Positions 18,381 to 27,566 are shown, counted from the stretch's first letter. The stretch: DNA of 64,000 nt from an uncultured Bacilli bacterium (GCA_947625535.1 CANQOR010000001.1:1-64000); one strand, 5' to 3'. Numbers and translations are program-made. The notes: generated by a model not told the origin, from the letters alone.

Positions 18381-18801
18381 TTAACATCAACTCCTGTAAA
18401 GAAAACATTACTTCTTCATCTTCTTTTTGCATATGATCATAACCTAATAAATGTAATAAGCCATGAACTGCTAGGAAAGATAGTTCTCTTTTTTCACTAT
18501 GACCATAATCTAATGCTTGTCTTTTCATTTGGGGAATACATATATAAATGTCACCAAGCATTCGTATACCATTATACCCTAAATCATCACTATCTTCAAA
18601 TGCAAATGAAATAACATCTGTAATACGATCAACATGACGATAATCACGGTTAATTTGATGTATTTCATCATCACCTACAAATATAATAGAAAAGACAGCA
18701 TTATTAACTTTTTCATGTTCTAAAGTATGATCTAATAAACTATATAAATAGTCATAATCTTTATATAAATTATTATCTTCTATAGTATAATTATTTTCCA
18801 T
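18358..18801 (-). CDS. ybeY: Endoribonuclease YbeY
   Basis: YbeY is a zinc-dependent RNase that matures the 16S rRNA 3' end. The metal motif HGLLHLLGYDH is intact, as is VISFAFED upstream. 147 residues. In most Bacillota phoH and the HD-domain yqfF precede ybeY; here a VanZ-like gene takes that place. Confidence 0.95.
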   Translation of the reverse strand: MENNYTIEDNNLYKDYDYLYSLLDHTLEHEKVNNAVFSIIFVGDDEIHQINRDYRHVDRITDVISFAFEDSDDLGYNGIRMLGDIYICIPQMKRQALDYGHSEKRELSFLAVHGLLHLLGYDHMQKEDEEVMFSLQELMLSDENIQR

Positions 18802-18807
18802 TAAATC

Positions 18808-19428
18808 TTAAGCCCCCCATATACTACCAAATAATAATATAATAGCTATTAATACTAAGATAGCTAATATATTATAAAAAATATTATTATGTAAAAATCC
18901 TGGTAAATGATTTTTAATAGCACGAATACTTATATAGAACATAAATCCTATAATAGATCCTAATACATTTAATATTATGTCATCAACATCAAAAGCACGA
19001 CCTATTTTATACTGAATTGCTTCTGCTGTCAAACTTATGATAATAGAAACAAATAAAATATGAGATATTCTTTTTGCTTTTAAATAATCAGAAACAAAAT
19101 AACCAAAGGGAATAAATAAAACTATATTACCTATTACATTATAATAAAAAGCTTTAGAACCTATTGAATATCTAGTCATTTCATAGAAAGGAATAAAATT
19201 TATACCATTAGCAGCATTTTCTGTACTTAGTAATAAATAATATAATAATAAAATATAGATAGTAAATAATAAAGAATAGAATTCTTTATAAAAGATAAAT
19301 TTATCATGATTTATATAGACACGAGATAGTTTTAGAACAAGCATTATTATTATAAATAGAGTTAACATTGGCCAAGTATTTTTTATTGCTGTATAAAATG
19401 TATCATAAAATATTGATAAATTATGCAT
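18808..19428 (-). CDS. VanZ-like membrane protein
   Basis: About 206 residues with five predicted membrane helices. The VanZ-family core is visible: NFIPFYEM, NVIGNIVLFIPFGYFV and the DVDDIILNVLGSIIG segment. VanZ relatives have been linked to low-level teicoplanin and lipopeptide resistance. The ATG at 19428, 8 bases after AAAGGA, is preferred over one at 19437 that abuts this site. The 3' end contains six consecutive G. Inserted between yqfD and ybeY. Confidence 0.85.
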   Translation of the reverse strand: MHNLSIFYDTFYTAIKNTWPMLTLFIIIMLVLKLSRVYINHDKFIFYKEFYSLLFTIYILLLYYLLLSTENAANGINFIPFYEMTRYSIGSKAFYYNVIGNIVLFIPFGYFVSDYLKAKRISHILFVSIIISLTAEAIQYKIGRAFDVDDIILNVLGSIIGFMFYISIRAIKNHLPGFLHNNIFYNILAILVLIAIILLFGSIWGA

Positions 19429-19447
19429 ATTATTCATCCTTTACTAA

Positions 19448-20578
19448 TTATTCATCTTTATTAATAACTTGTTTACCTATTTCTTCTTCTGCTACTATAA
19501 ATAATTCTATATTTATTTTACTATTATTTATATCTTTTTTCAAAACTTTTTGATCAATTATATAGTATTCTCCTTTTAAAGTATGTTTTAACTTATTATC
19601 TATTTCTTTTTTTATATTATCTTCTAGTTCTTTAGTACTATATTCTTTTAATATAGTGTTTATAGCTATTTCTTTTTGAATATATAGTTCAAACCCTAGT
19701 AGATTGATTATTTTATTATTCTCTACTAAATACTTGTCTAAACGGCTTTTAAAGACCTTAGAAGACTTATTATGATATTTATATAATAAATTATATCTTG
19801 TTTTATTTAATTTAGTTATTTCTTCATAATATCTAGGTAAAGATAAATTAATAGTATACCAAGTACGTCCATATACTTTACCACTAGCACATACTTTATT
19901 TTTTAATTCATTATTATAAGTTATATCTCCTGATATAATAATATCTCCTTTTTTAACAGAATCATTAATATCTTTTATTTCAGTACCTTTACTAGTTATT
20001 ATTCTAGTAATAATACTATCTTTAGTAGATATAATATGACAATAAGAATAAGATTCTTCTTTATTCTTAGATATTTTAGGTTCTATATTAATAATATATT
20101 TCATACCTACTATTTCAATATTTAACCATTCTATTAAATCTTTATTATTATTTTTAATATTATCTTTAATTATTTCTATATCTTGATAATTTTTAATAAT
20201 AGAATACTTAGTAATACCATTTTTATCTAATTCATTTAATAAGATACTTTTAAGTTCTTTATTCTCAGTTATTACTTCTATATTAATAGTAAATCTAGTA
20301 AAGATAAATATTAAGATAATTATAAATAAAAGATAAATAAAAGATAGATAGTTATTTTTAATATAATTAATTAATCTTTTAGTTCCATAATAGTTATTTA
20401 TTTTATAATTATAAAATTTACTTAATATTTTTAAATCTTTATCTTTTATTTTTATAGTAATACTATCTTTATTATAATTAATATAATATATATTTATATT
20501 TAAATTTCTAAGGTATTTAATGGTTTTATTAGGTGATTTAGTTTTAATACTAATAGATATTAAATTATTTATAGTTAT
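19448..20578 (-). CDS. yqfD: Sporulation protein YqfD (SpoIV-type) with non-canonical start
   Basis: The reading frame is open from a TAA at 20584-20582 down to 19448, and its whole length matches YqfD. There is an N-terminal domain, a transmembrane stretch (LSFIYLLFIIILIFIF), a POTRA-like region, then SGDITYNNELKNKVCASGKVYGRTWY near the middle. Yet no ATG, GTG or TTG occurs in frame before the ATG at 20104, which would delete the membrane anchor. I place the start at an ATA (20578) 8 bases after GAAAG, within the end of yqfC. A missing or extra base near the start is the alternative. In Bacillus, yqfD is needed for efficient sporulation. Confidence 0.75.
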   Translation of the reverse strand: MTINNLISISIKTKSPNKTIKYLRNLNINIYYINYNKDSITIKIKDKDLKILSKFYNYKINNYYGTKRLINYIKNNYLSFIYLLFIIILIFIFTRFTINIEVITENKELKSILLNELDKNGITKYSIIKNYQDIEIIKDNIKNNNKDLIEWLNIEIVGMKYIINIEPKISKNKEESYSYCHIISTKDSIITRIITSKGTEIKDINDSVKKGDIIISGDITYNNELKNKVCASGKVYGRTWYTINLSLPRYYEEITKLNKTRYNLLYKYHNKSSKVFKSRLDKYLVENNKIINLLGFELYIQKEIAINTILKEYSTKELEDNIKKEIDNKLKHTLKGEYYIIDQKVLKKDINNSKINIELFIVAEEEIGKQVINKDE

Positions 20579-20807
20579 ATATTAAACTTTCTATTTGACC
20601 ATTAAATAATATTTCTTTATCAAACATTTTAACTATTTTAAAATTAGTTCCTTTTATTATGATATTAAAATTAGATATTTTTATAATAATTTGGTTATCG
20701 GTTATAGATATTAATTTTTCATAGTTATTTATATATATTTTATTATTAGTTAAATTAATAGAATAAGCTTCATTGATAAAGATATCTCTTAGATTATTAA
20801 TTAACAT
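20565..20807 (-). CDS. yqfC: Sporulation protein YqfC
   Basis: An 80-residue YqfC/YabP-family protein: IIIKGTNFKIVKMFDKEIL then GQIESLIY match the conserved C-terminal half of Bacillus YqfC. It directly precedes yqfD, as in other spore formers, and its 3' end overlaps the likely yqfD start. YqfC is expressed in the mother cell in Bacillus; its molecular role is unknown. Confidence 0.85.
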   Translation of the reverse strand: MLINNLRDIFINEAYSINLTNNKIYINNYEKLISITDNQIIIKISNFNIIIKGTNFKIVKMFDKEILFNGQIESLIYNYK

Positions 20808-20830
20808 AATATCACCTAGTAAAGTATATG

Positions 20831-20856
20831 AAAAAAGAATACTTATTAGTATTCTA
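20831..20856 (-). terminator. Terminator at the end of the teichoic acid locus
   Basis: AGAATACT/AGTATTCT stem, 4-base loop, six T on the minus strand, directly after the last TagF-family gene. Confidence 0.85.
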
Positions 20857-20857
20857 A

Positions 20858-22111
20858 TTATTTTAATTTAAAGATTTCTTTTATAACTCTTTCTGAAGCA
20901 TTACCATCATCTAAGTAATTAAATTTTTCATTAAACTTTTTATATTTTTTAGCATACTTAGGTTGATCTTCAATAATAGTTTCTAGGTTTTTTTCTAGTT
21001 GTTCTTGAGTTTCAGCGATTGGACCTGGTAATTCATCTAAATCTAGGTAAAAGTCTCTTAATTTGCCTTTATATAAGTCTAAATCATACATATAGAATAA
21101 CATAGGTCTTTTTAAGTTAGCAAAATCAAAGAAGACACTTGAATAGTCAGTCATAATGATATCACTTATTATATACATATCATTTATATCATCATTACCT
21201 GATACATCAATTACAAAACCTTTATATTTACTTACATCTACTTGTTTAGCCACAAAGTAGTGAGGACTAAATAGAATAATATATTTATCTTTAAATTTTT
21301 TAGCTAAAGAGTCAAAGTCTATACCTAAGTTATATGTATATCCTACTCCTGATTCATGTTGGTTATCTCTAAATGTCGGCAAATAGAAGATAATCTTTTT
21401 ATCTTTAGGGATATTGTATTTATCTTTTATTCTTTTAATATCTTTATCTGTATAATGGAATAATGAATCATTACGAGGATAACCTTTTTCAATAATAATA
21501 TCTTCTAAGCCAAGATTTTTTAAGTTAAAAGCTGATGTAAATTTTTCAGTACAAAATTTAGATGGAGAGATAAAGTAATCAAATCTTTTAGCATCAATAT
21601 CATTTCTCTTTCTTATTTCTTCAATAGTATTTAAAACACTACCATCTACTTCAATATCACATCTTAATCTTTTTAATGGTGTACCATGCCAACATTGAAC
21701 ATATACTTGGTTTTCTTTCTTTTTTATGCCTTCTTCTACGATAGAATTAACTATCCAGTATTTAGCTATAGAAAAATATTTATAATAATCTTTAGAACCA
21801 TGTTTAATAATAATTAAGTTTTTAGATTTTTTTACTTCATGTTTTTCTGGATCAACAAAAGACCAAACGAAAGTATAATCTTTAAATTCTTTCATTTCTA
21901 ACATTTTTTCGTATATAGCTTTAGGACTACAACCATAAGTACGTCCATTAAATGTTTCAAATAAAATTGTCTTATCATCTACTTTATACTTAATTAAATA
22001 GTGATGATAAGAAAGTTTTCTTCTCATCATATTAGCTTTTCTAAATATTTTTCTTAAAAAGACATTCTTCTTAGAAATATCTACTATTAATTTTTTTAAT
22101 TTTTTTATCAT
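20858..22111 (-). CDS. CDP-glycerol glycerophosphotransferase, TagF/TagB family
   Basis: A 417-residue member of the family that transfers glycerol phosphate from CDP-glycerol to wall polymer or its primer. Family motifs: ETFNGRTYGCSPKAIYE, QCWHGTPLKR (catalytic His), FLPT-type stretch IIFYLPTFRDN, and MTDYSSVFFDFA near the C terminus. The basic N terminus suits membrane association. It overlaps the previous gene by 4 bases (ATGA). Whether it is the primer enzyme or the polymerase cannot be settled from sequence. Confidence 0.88.
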   Translation of the reverse strand: MIKKLKKLIVDISKKNVFLRKIFRKANMMRRKLSYHHYLIKYKVDDKTILFETFNGRTYGCSPKAIYEKMLEMKEFKDYTFVWSFVDPEKHEVKKSKNLIIIKHGSKDYYKYFSIAKYWIVNSIVEEGIKKKENQVYVQCWHGTPLKRLRCDIEVDGSVLNTIEEIRKRNDIDAKRFDYFISPSKFCTEKFTSAFNLKNLGLEDIIIEKGYPRNDSLFHYTDKDIKRIKDKYNIPKDKKIIFYLPTFRDNQHESGVGYTYNLGIDFDSLAKKFKDKYIILFSPHYFVAKQVDVSKYKGFVIDVSGNDDINDMYIISDIIMTDYSSVFFDFANLKRPMLFYMYDLDLYKGKLRDFYLDLDELPGPIAETQEQLEKNLETIIEDQPKYAKKYKKFNEKFNYLDDGNASERVIKEIFKLK

Positions 22112-23292
22112 TTTAATTCTCCTTTAATTAATTCATATATTTTTTTAGTACTATCTTTACTTAGATTAGTAATAAATTTTTTTCTAAAGTTTAAAAGTAT
22201 TTTTTTATCATATGAATTATTATCTATTACTTTAACTAAATCTTTAATATTTTTAGATGTATAGTTTGGTAATTCATTAAATAGATTAACATTTAAACCA
22301 TTTTCTTCTTCGTACTTTTCATAATCATATACATAAAGTAAGATATTAGTTTTTAAGATAGCTGCTTCAATCATTAAAGCTGAATAATCAGTTATAACAT
22401 AATCAGCCATTTTTAAAAGACTAGGATAATTTACTTGAGGATTTATAATAACATCTTTATATTTACTAGTATCTATCTTTTTAGCATCTAATTCATGAAG
22501 AGTTATAACTAAGTTATATTTTTGACAATCAATATTATTAATTACCTCTTTGATATTATCTCTACCATCTCTTCTAAATGTTGGCGAATATAATATTATC
22601 GGTTTATTTTTATCTAATGTTTTAATACTTTGATAGATTTCTTCTTTATCTACTTTTAAATTTAGTAAATAATCTACATAGGGAGTACCTATTGCTAGTA
22701 CTTTATTTATATCGGTATTAAAAGCTTCACTAAATGGTTTATTCATAGCTACTGAACCAGATAAGATATAATCATAATTGGCATGCATATTAAGAATTTT
22801 AGCTGTCTTAGGATTCATACCATCTTTACGACCTATTGATTGATAACCAAACATTTTAATAGCTGCTAAGGCATGCCACATTTGAATTATACAAGTATTT
22901 TTCTTATGTTTTAAACAACTTATTAAAGGATTATAACCATCGGTAATTATAACTTTAGAAGTAGCTATATAAACCATTTGTTTATATAAAGTAAAATAAT
23001 ATTTTAAACAATTACCTAGTTCTTTAAATAATAAAGGCAACTGATGAATAATAGATTTTTTTGAAGTATGTAATACTTTATTTAATCCTTCTGATACTCT
23101 TAAACAACTTACTTTAATATCAATACTTTTATCATTATCTTTTATATAATCTATTAATAATTGATAATTCAAGGAAGGACTATTAGTTTGACGACTAAGA
23201 AAAAAGACTCTCTTTTTTTGTTTAGTAAATAGTTTAATAAAGAAATATATTATTTGTAAATGGACTTTAAAAATAATCAAGATAAACTTCAT
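22108..23292 (-). CDS. CDP-glycerol glycerophosphotransferase family protein, TagB-like
   Basis: A 394-residue relative of the neighbouring TagF-type enzyme, with the shorter N terminus of TagB/TarB-type primases. Motifs are IQMWHALAAIK (catalytic His), YSPTFRRDG and ITDYSALMIEAAI. It begins with a hydrophobic stretch that could anchor it. It lies between tagD (supplying CDP-glycerol) and the TagF-type gene, so a step in poly(glycerol phosphate) assembly is likely. Confidence 0.85.
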   Translation of the reverse strand: MKFILIIFKVHLQIIYFFIKLFTKQKKRVFFLSRQTNSPSLNYQLLIDYIKDNDKSIDIKVSCLRVSEGLNKVLHTSKKSIIHQLPLLFKELGNCLKYYFTLYKQMVYIATSKVIITDGYNPLISCLKHKKNTCIIQMWHALAAIKMFGYQSIGRKDGMNPKTAKILNMHANYDYILSGSVAMNKPFSEAFNTDINKVLAIGTPYVDYLLNLKVDKEEIYQSIKTLDKNKPIILYSPTFRRDGRDNIKEVINNIDCQKYNLVITLHELDAKKIDTSKYKDVIINPQVNYPSLLKMADYVITDYSALMIEAAILKTNILLYVYDYEKYEEENGLNVNLFNELPNYTSKNIKDLVKVIDNNSYDKKILLNFRKKFITNLSKDSTKKIYELIKGELK

Positions 23293-23307
23293 TGCTCTCT
23301 ACTCCTT

Positions 23308-23338
23308 TAAAAAACTACCAATAATAATTGGTAGTTTA
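23308..23338 (-). terminator. Terminator of tagD
   Basis: Eleven-base perfect stem AAACTACCAAT/ATTGGTAGTTT with a T-run on the minus strand. Confidence 0.85.
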
Positions 23339-23339
23339 A

Positions 23340-23762
23340 TTATTGGTCTATATTTTCGTTTTCATCTTTATGTGCTGCTATAAAATTACGGAAATTAGTT
23401 GATGAGAAATCACTAATTCTTTTAAAGAATACTACATGGCAATAGTCTTCAAGGTATTTAAATTTCTCACTACCTTCCCAATCACTACCCATTACAAGTG
23501 TATCGATGTTATTAGTTTCAATATCGTGAACTTTTTGTTCCCAATTCTCTTCTGGAATAACTTCATCAACATATTTAATAGCTTCCATAATTATTTTTCT
23601 TTCTTCATAATTAAGATATGAATGTTTATGTTTAATAGCATTAAATTCATCTGTTGAAACACCTACTATTAAGTAATCACCTAGACTTTTAGCAAATTTA
23701 AGTAAAGCAATATGTCCTGGTGTTAATAAATCAAATGTTCCATATGTAATAATTTTTTTCAT
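23340..23762 (-). CDS. tagD: Glycerol-3-phosphate cytidylyltransferase
   Basis: Makes CDP-glycerol from glycerol-3-phosphate and CTP. The nucleotidyltransferase signature TYGTFDLLTPGHIALL is at the N terminus and VMGSDWEG in the middle. The usual RTxGISTT is varied to a KRISDFSSTNFR stretch. 140 residues, slightly over the usual 130 because of an acidic tail. It supplies the two neighbouring CDP-glycerol transferases. Confidence 0.93.
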   Translation of the reverse strand: MKKIITYGTFDLLTPGHIALLKFAKSLGDYLIVGVSTDEFNAIKHKHSYLNYEERKIIMEAIKYVDEVIPEENWEQKVHDIETNNIDTLVMGSDWEGSEKFKYLEDYCHVVFFKRISDFSSTNFRNFIAAHKDENENIDQ

Positions 23763-23867
23763 TTTTATCCTTCTTTTCCTTTAAAATATTAATATTTTTT
23801 AATTCTTACTAATATTTTATCATTTTTTAAATGATATATAAAGACAAAGTGTAAAGTTTATACTTTA

Positions 23868-24830
23868 TTAATCTAAATCTTTTTCAATTACATATAAATT
23901 TTTATTATTTAATTCACTATATATTTTACCAATATATTCACCTATAATACCTAAAGATATTAATTGTAAGCTAGTAGCTAAAAAGATAAATGGTATTATA
24001 TATTTAGTAATACTATTTATTGATAAAATTAATAAATAGATAATAACTAATAAACTTATAATAAAAGTAATTATTCCTATATATAAAATAAATCTTAATG
24101 GTTTAATACTAAATGATGTAATAATATTAGTAAGTGAAGTTATTCTTTTATTAAAAGTATTTTTAGATTTACCAGCAAAACGATCATTTTTAGTATAATT
24201 AACTATAGATGAATTATAACCTAGTTTAGGTATTAAGACTTTTAAATTTATATTATTAGTTTTATATTTTAATATTTCATTTACTACAGTTTTATCAATT
24301 AAACGAAAATCAACATGATTTTTAATTGTTTTAATATTCATTTTATTTAATAATTGATGAGTTATACTAGAAAGTCCTATTTTAAAGAATGAATCTTTTG
24401 GTCTTGGTATTCTAACACCATAAACTACTTTATAACCTTTATCATATTCTTTTATCATTTCATCAATTATATTAATATCATCTTGTAAATCAGCATCTAA
24501 AGTAATTATTATATCGGCTAAATCGGCACATTTTTCTAACCCTGCTAAGATAGCTTTTTGTTTACCATAATTGTTAGTTAAAGAAAGACCTGTAAAAGTT
24601 TTATCACTTTTATGCATTTCCTCGATCATTGTCCAAGTATGGTCTTTAGAACCATCATTTACAAATAATACTCTACTATCTTTAGAAATTAATGATTCTT
24701 TTAATAAGTTCTCCATCTTTATTTTTAATTGTTTGGTTGTTTCTTGAATTATTTCTTCTTCATTGTAACAAGGAACAACTATATATAAAGTTTTCAGTTT
24801 AGCAATTGATTTTGTACTTTTCTTTCTCAT
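23868..24830 (-). CDS. Membrane glycosyltransferase, GtrB/DPM1-like (GT2)
   Basis: About 320 residues. The GT2 domain (VVPCYNEEEIIQET, ITLDADLQDD) occupies roughly residues 15-230 and is followed by two C-terminal membrane helices. This is the layout of enzymes that put a sugar on undecaprenyl phosphate for later decoration of surface polymers. The ATG at 24830 follows AGAGGT; an upstream TTG at 24854 is less likely. It sits between tagH and tagD and probably supplies a side-chain sugar (inference). Confidence 0.87.
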   Translation of the reverse strand: MRKKSTKSIAKLKTLYIVVPCYNEEEIIQETTKQLKIKMENLLKESLISKDSRVLFVNDGSKDHTWTMIEEMHKSDKTFTGLSLTNNYGKQKAILAGLEKCADLADIIITLDADLQDDINIIDEMIKEYDKGYKVVYGVRIPRPKDSFFKIGLSSITHQLLNKMNIKTIKNHVDFRLIDKTVVNEILKYKTNNINLKVLIPKLGYNSSIVNYTKNDRFAGKSKNTFNKRITSLTNIITSFSIKPLRFILYIGIITFIISLLVIIYLLILSINSITKYIIPFIFLATSLQLISLGIIGEYIGKIYSELNNKNLYVIEKDLD

Positions 24831-24888
24831 TTTATGAACCTCTTTTTTACGCAAGTATTAATAGTATATCATTTTTTTAAACATAAAA

Positions 24889-24917
24889 CAAAACAAAGAG
24901 GTTGTCCTCTTTGTTTA
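24889..24917 (-). terminator. Terminator of tagH
   Basis: Perfect 11-base stem AAACAAAGAGG/CCTCTTTGTTT with a T-rich tail on the minus strand. Confidence 0.85.
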
Positions 24918-24932
24918 TTAACTTAATTAATC

Positions 24933-25682
24933 TTAAAGTTGTTTCATGAATTCTTCGTATTTTGGTATTACATCATCTGGTTTACCAATCATTTTGATTT
25001 CACCATCATTTAACCACAATACTTCATCACATAATTCTTTTATTGTACCTAAACTATGAGATACGATAATAACAGTTCTTTTTTCATCTGAGATTAATTC
25101 TTTCATCTTATTATAACTTTTTTCTTTAAATTGAACATCTCCAACTGATAATACTTCATCTATTAAAGTTATATCAGTTTCTAAGATAGCTGTTATAGCA
25201 AATGCTAGTTTAGAATACATACCTGATGAATATGTTTTAACTGGTTTTTTAATAAAGTCACCAATATCAGCAAACTCAATTATTTCTTTTTCTTTTTTAG
25301 CTATTTCTTCTTCAGAGAAACCTAGAAGCATTCCTGATAAATAGATATTTTCTTTACCAGTTAGTTTTTTATTAAAACCAACACCTATAGATAGTAAAGA
25401 TATTGTACGTCCATGTAAATCTATAGAACCTTTATCTGGTGAAAAGATACCAGCAATAGCTCTTAACATGGTTGATTTACCAGAACCATTTTTACCTATA
25501 ATACCTAGGATTTTACCTTCTTCTATTTCAAAGCTTACGCCTTTTAGAGCATGGAATAGTTCTACTTTATTACCAAAGTTTTTCCATGATGCTCTTATAG
25601 ATGTTTTCTTTAAACCACGATATGTTATATGAAGGTTTTTCACTGTAACAGCTATTTCTTTTTTATTTTCTTTTGTTGCCAT
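24933..25682 (-). CDS. tagH: Teichoic acid export ATP-binding protein TagH
   Basis: ATPase of the two-component exporter of wall teichoic acid type polymers. Walker A GKNGSGKST, the TagH/KpsT-type signature YSSGM, and Walker B ITLIDEVLSVGD are all present. At 249 residues it lacks the long extracytoplasmic C-terminal extension of Bacillus subtilis TagH. The tagG stop lies 1 base upstream, so TagG and TagH are coupled. Confidence 0.92.
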   Translation of the reverse strand: MATKENKKEIAVTVKNLHITYRGLKKTSIRASWKNFGNKVELFHALKGVSFEIEEGKILGIIGKNGSGKSTMLRAIAGIFSPDKGSIDLHGRTISLLSIGVGFNKKLTGKENIYLSGMLLGFSEEEIAKKEKEIIEFADIGDFIKKPVKTYSSGMYSKLAFAITAILETDITLIDEVLSVGDVQFKEKSYNKMKELISDEKRTVIIVSHSLGTIKELCDEVLWLNDGEIKMIGKPDDVIPKYEEFMKQL

Positions 25683-25683
25683 A

Positions 25684-26466
25684 CTATATCACCTTCGCAT
25701 AACTATTTTCATATTTATGAATAACATGAACACCATAAATACATAGTATTAAACCTATAACAAGCCAGAAAGCTAAGCCTTTAATACTTACTAAATTACC
25801 TGAGATAGCTACTTGTCGTGCTTGATCCATTAAGAATGCAATTGGATTTGCTCTTAATAATAAATAACCAAGTTTTCCTTTTAGTCTAGATCTAATATTA
25901 TAGAAAATACCAGATAAATAGAAGACCATTCTTAAAGCTATATTAGTTAAATTACCTAGGTCATTAAATGTAACACCATGGTGCATTAAAATCATTCCTA
26001 TACCAAATGTAATAACGTATAATACAGCAATTACAGGAATAATTAAGATTAAATGCCATGTAATAGGAACATGTTGGAATATCATTAAACCTAAAGCTAA
26101 GCCTAAAGAAATAGCCATTTTAAATAAATAAGTTAATGATTTAGAAAATAGTAAGATATATTTTGGAATATATACTTTTGTAACTAAATCACGATTATTA
26201 ACGATTAATTTAACACTACCCGTTATCATGCGGTTAAAGAAATCCCATAATGCTTGTCCAACCATTACAAATGAAGCAAAATATAATTCATTGTTTTTGA
26301 AAACATAACCAAAAATAAATGTATAAATAAGCATAAAGCAGAATGGTTCAATAACCCACCATAACCAGTTAAGGTATGAATCTGCTACTTCACTTTTTAG
26401 TTCGGCTTTAGCAGATCTAACAGCATATTTATAATACTTTTTGATGTTTTTAAAAAATTTTTTCAT
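25684..26466 (-). CDS. tagG: Teichoic acid export permease TagG
   Basis: A 260-residue ABC-2 permease with six membrane helices. The N-terminal amphipathic segment and ESPLNWLWWVIEPF-like stretch (here SYLNWLWWVIEPF) are typical of polysaccharide exporters. With TagH it moves the finished lipid-linked polymer across the membrane. It is followed directly by tagH and preceded by the acyltransferase gene. Confidence 0.92.
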   Translation of the reverse strand: MKKFFKNIKKYYKYAVRSAKAELKSEVADSYLNWLWWVIEPFCFMLIYTFIFGYVFKNNELYFASFVMVGQALWDFFNRMITGSVKLIVNNRDLVTKVYIPKYILLFSKSLTYLFKMAISLGLALGLMIFQHVPITWHLILIIPVIAVLYVITFGIGMILMHHGVTFNDLGNLTNIALRMVFYLSGIFYNIRSRLKGKLGYLLLRANPIAFLMDQARQVAISGNLVSIKGLAFWLVIGLILCIYGVHVIHKYENSYAKVI

Positions 26467-26523
26467 AACTCACCTTCTACATTATTTTAGCATTTATCAT
26501 TATTTATTTAAAGTATTATTTAT

Positions 26524-27564
26524 TTATACTTTTAATATTTTTTTATCAATAAATTTGAAAATATAATTCATTATAAATGTTAAAATTATGGTAATTATAA
26601 AACTATACATTGCAAATCTATATGCATGAGATGTGGCAAGGCCAAGTTTTGAAAATATTATCATTGGTAAACGTTGTAATATATAAATACAAAACAAGTT
26701 ATCACCAAACCATTTTAATATAGGGCTGCTTAAATTAACTTTAATTGTTGCAAGTACAACTAATAATACAAAGAATATTGAAGTTATGTTATATATTAAT
26801 GCATTAGTATTAGCAATCTTCTTAATAGATAAGAATGATATTAGTACAACAAATAAGACAATTAAATATTTTTTATTATTAAATAATATTTTATTTATTT
26901 CTTCTTTATAATAAGAGTACGTTAATCCTAAGGGATAACATAAAATGGTATTATAGCAATAAGCTAATGCTTTACCGCGATGAACACCAATTATCATTAC
27001 AATTAGTAAAGCCAATACCCAGTTTAAAGCTATGGCTTTTTTATCATCTTTATCAAATATTTTAAAAGCAAAATAAGTAGATAAATACAAGCATAGTATA
27101 GCAAATATATACCAATTACTATTACCAATCCCCCCCCAACCGGTTAAAGCAAGTAAAATATCGACGATAGATTTTTTATTACCAATTGGTATATTTGCAA
27201 GAGCAAACATTAAAACTACTATGTCAAAATGAACTAAAGTTTTTAAAATTCTATTTTTGGGTATTGAATCTATATATTTTTTCTTTTTCTTTTTTATCGA
27301 TTCGTATATTCCATATCCAGAATAAAATAAGAACATTGTAACCATTAATTGACCTAAAAAATTCCTTAAATATAACATTATAAAATCTTTTGACATTTGA
27401 ACTTTAGTATAAGAACAATAATGACTATAAAATACTATTAAAGTAAATATTCCTTTAACACAAGTTGTATTTTCTTTACTTAAATAATCTTTATTGCTTG
27501 AAGTAATAAATACTTTAATTCCTATTAATGAAATTAAAACGATAAAGAGTAAGTACAAATTCAT
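26524..27564 (-). CDS. Acyltransferase family 3 membrane protein with in-frame G8 tract
   Basis: A 346-residue integral membrane acyltransferase of the OafA/acyltransferase_3 type, with about ten hydrophobic segments and the FLFYSGYGIYE motif near residue 80. Such enzymes O-acetylate surface glycans. A run of eight G encodes Trp143-Gly-Gly (27138-27130). Loss or gain of one G would shift the frame at about 40% of the length, so the present state is 'on'. It lies between the glycosyltransferase fusion and tagG in the teichoic acid locus. Confidence 0.82.
   Translation of the reverse strand: MNLYLLFIVLISLIGIKVFITSSNKDYLSKENTTCVKGIFTLIVFYSHYCSYTKVQMSKDFIMLYLRNFLGQLMVTMFLFYSGYGIYESIKKKKKKYIDSIPKNRILKTLVHFDIVVLMFALANIPIGNKKSIVDILLALTGWGGIGNSNWYIFAILCLYLSTYFAFKIFDKDDKKAIALNWVLALLIVMIIGVHRGKALAYCYNTILCYPLGLTYSYYKEEINKILFNNKKYLIVLFVVLISFLSIKKIANTNALIYNITSIFFVLLVVLATIKVNLSSPILKWFGDNLFCIYILQRLPMIIFSKLGLATSHAYRFAMYSFIITIILTFIMNYIFKFIDKKILKV
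27130..27137 (-). repeat. G8 homopolymer inside acyltransferase gene
   Basis: Eight consecutive G on the coding (minus) strand within an AT-rich gene. Glycine could be coded without such a run, so the tract is a plausible slipped-strand contingency site. Confidence 0.8.
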
Positions 27565-27566
27565 AT

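Noticed and set aside
18812-18817. Six-G run at the 3' end of the VanZ-like gene as a third contingency tract
   Set aside because: Six is short for slippage and it affects only the last codons, so no switching effect is likely.
19448-20104. A short 218-residue yqfD starting at ATG 20104
   Set aside because: Homology continues upstream through the membrane anchor and N-terminal domain without a stop, so the short form would be truncated.
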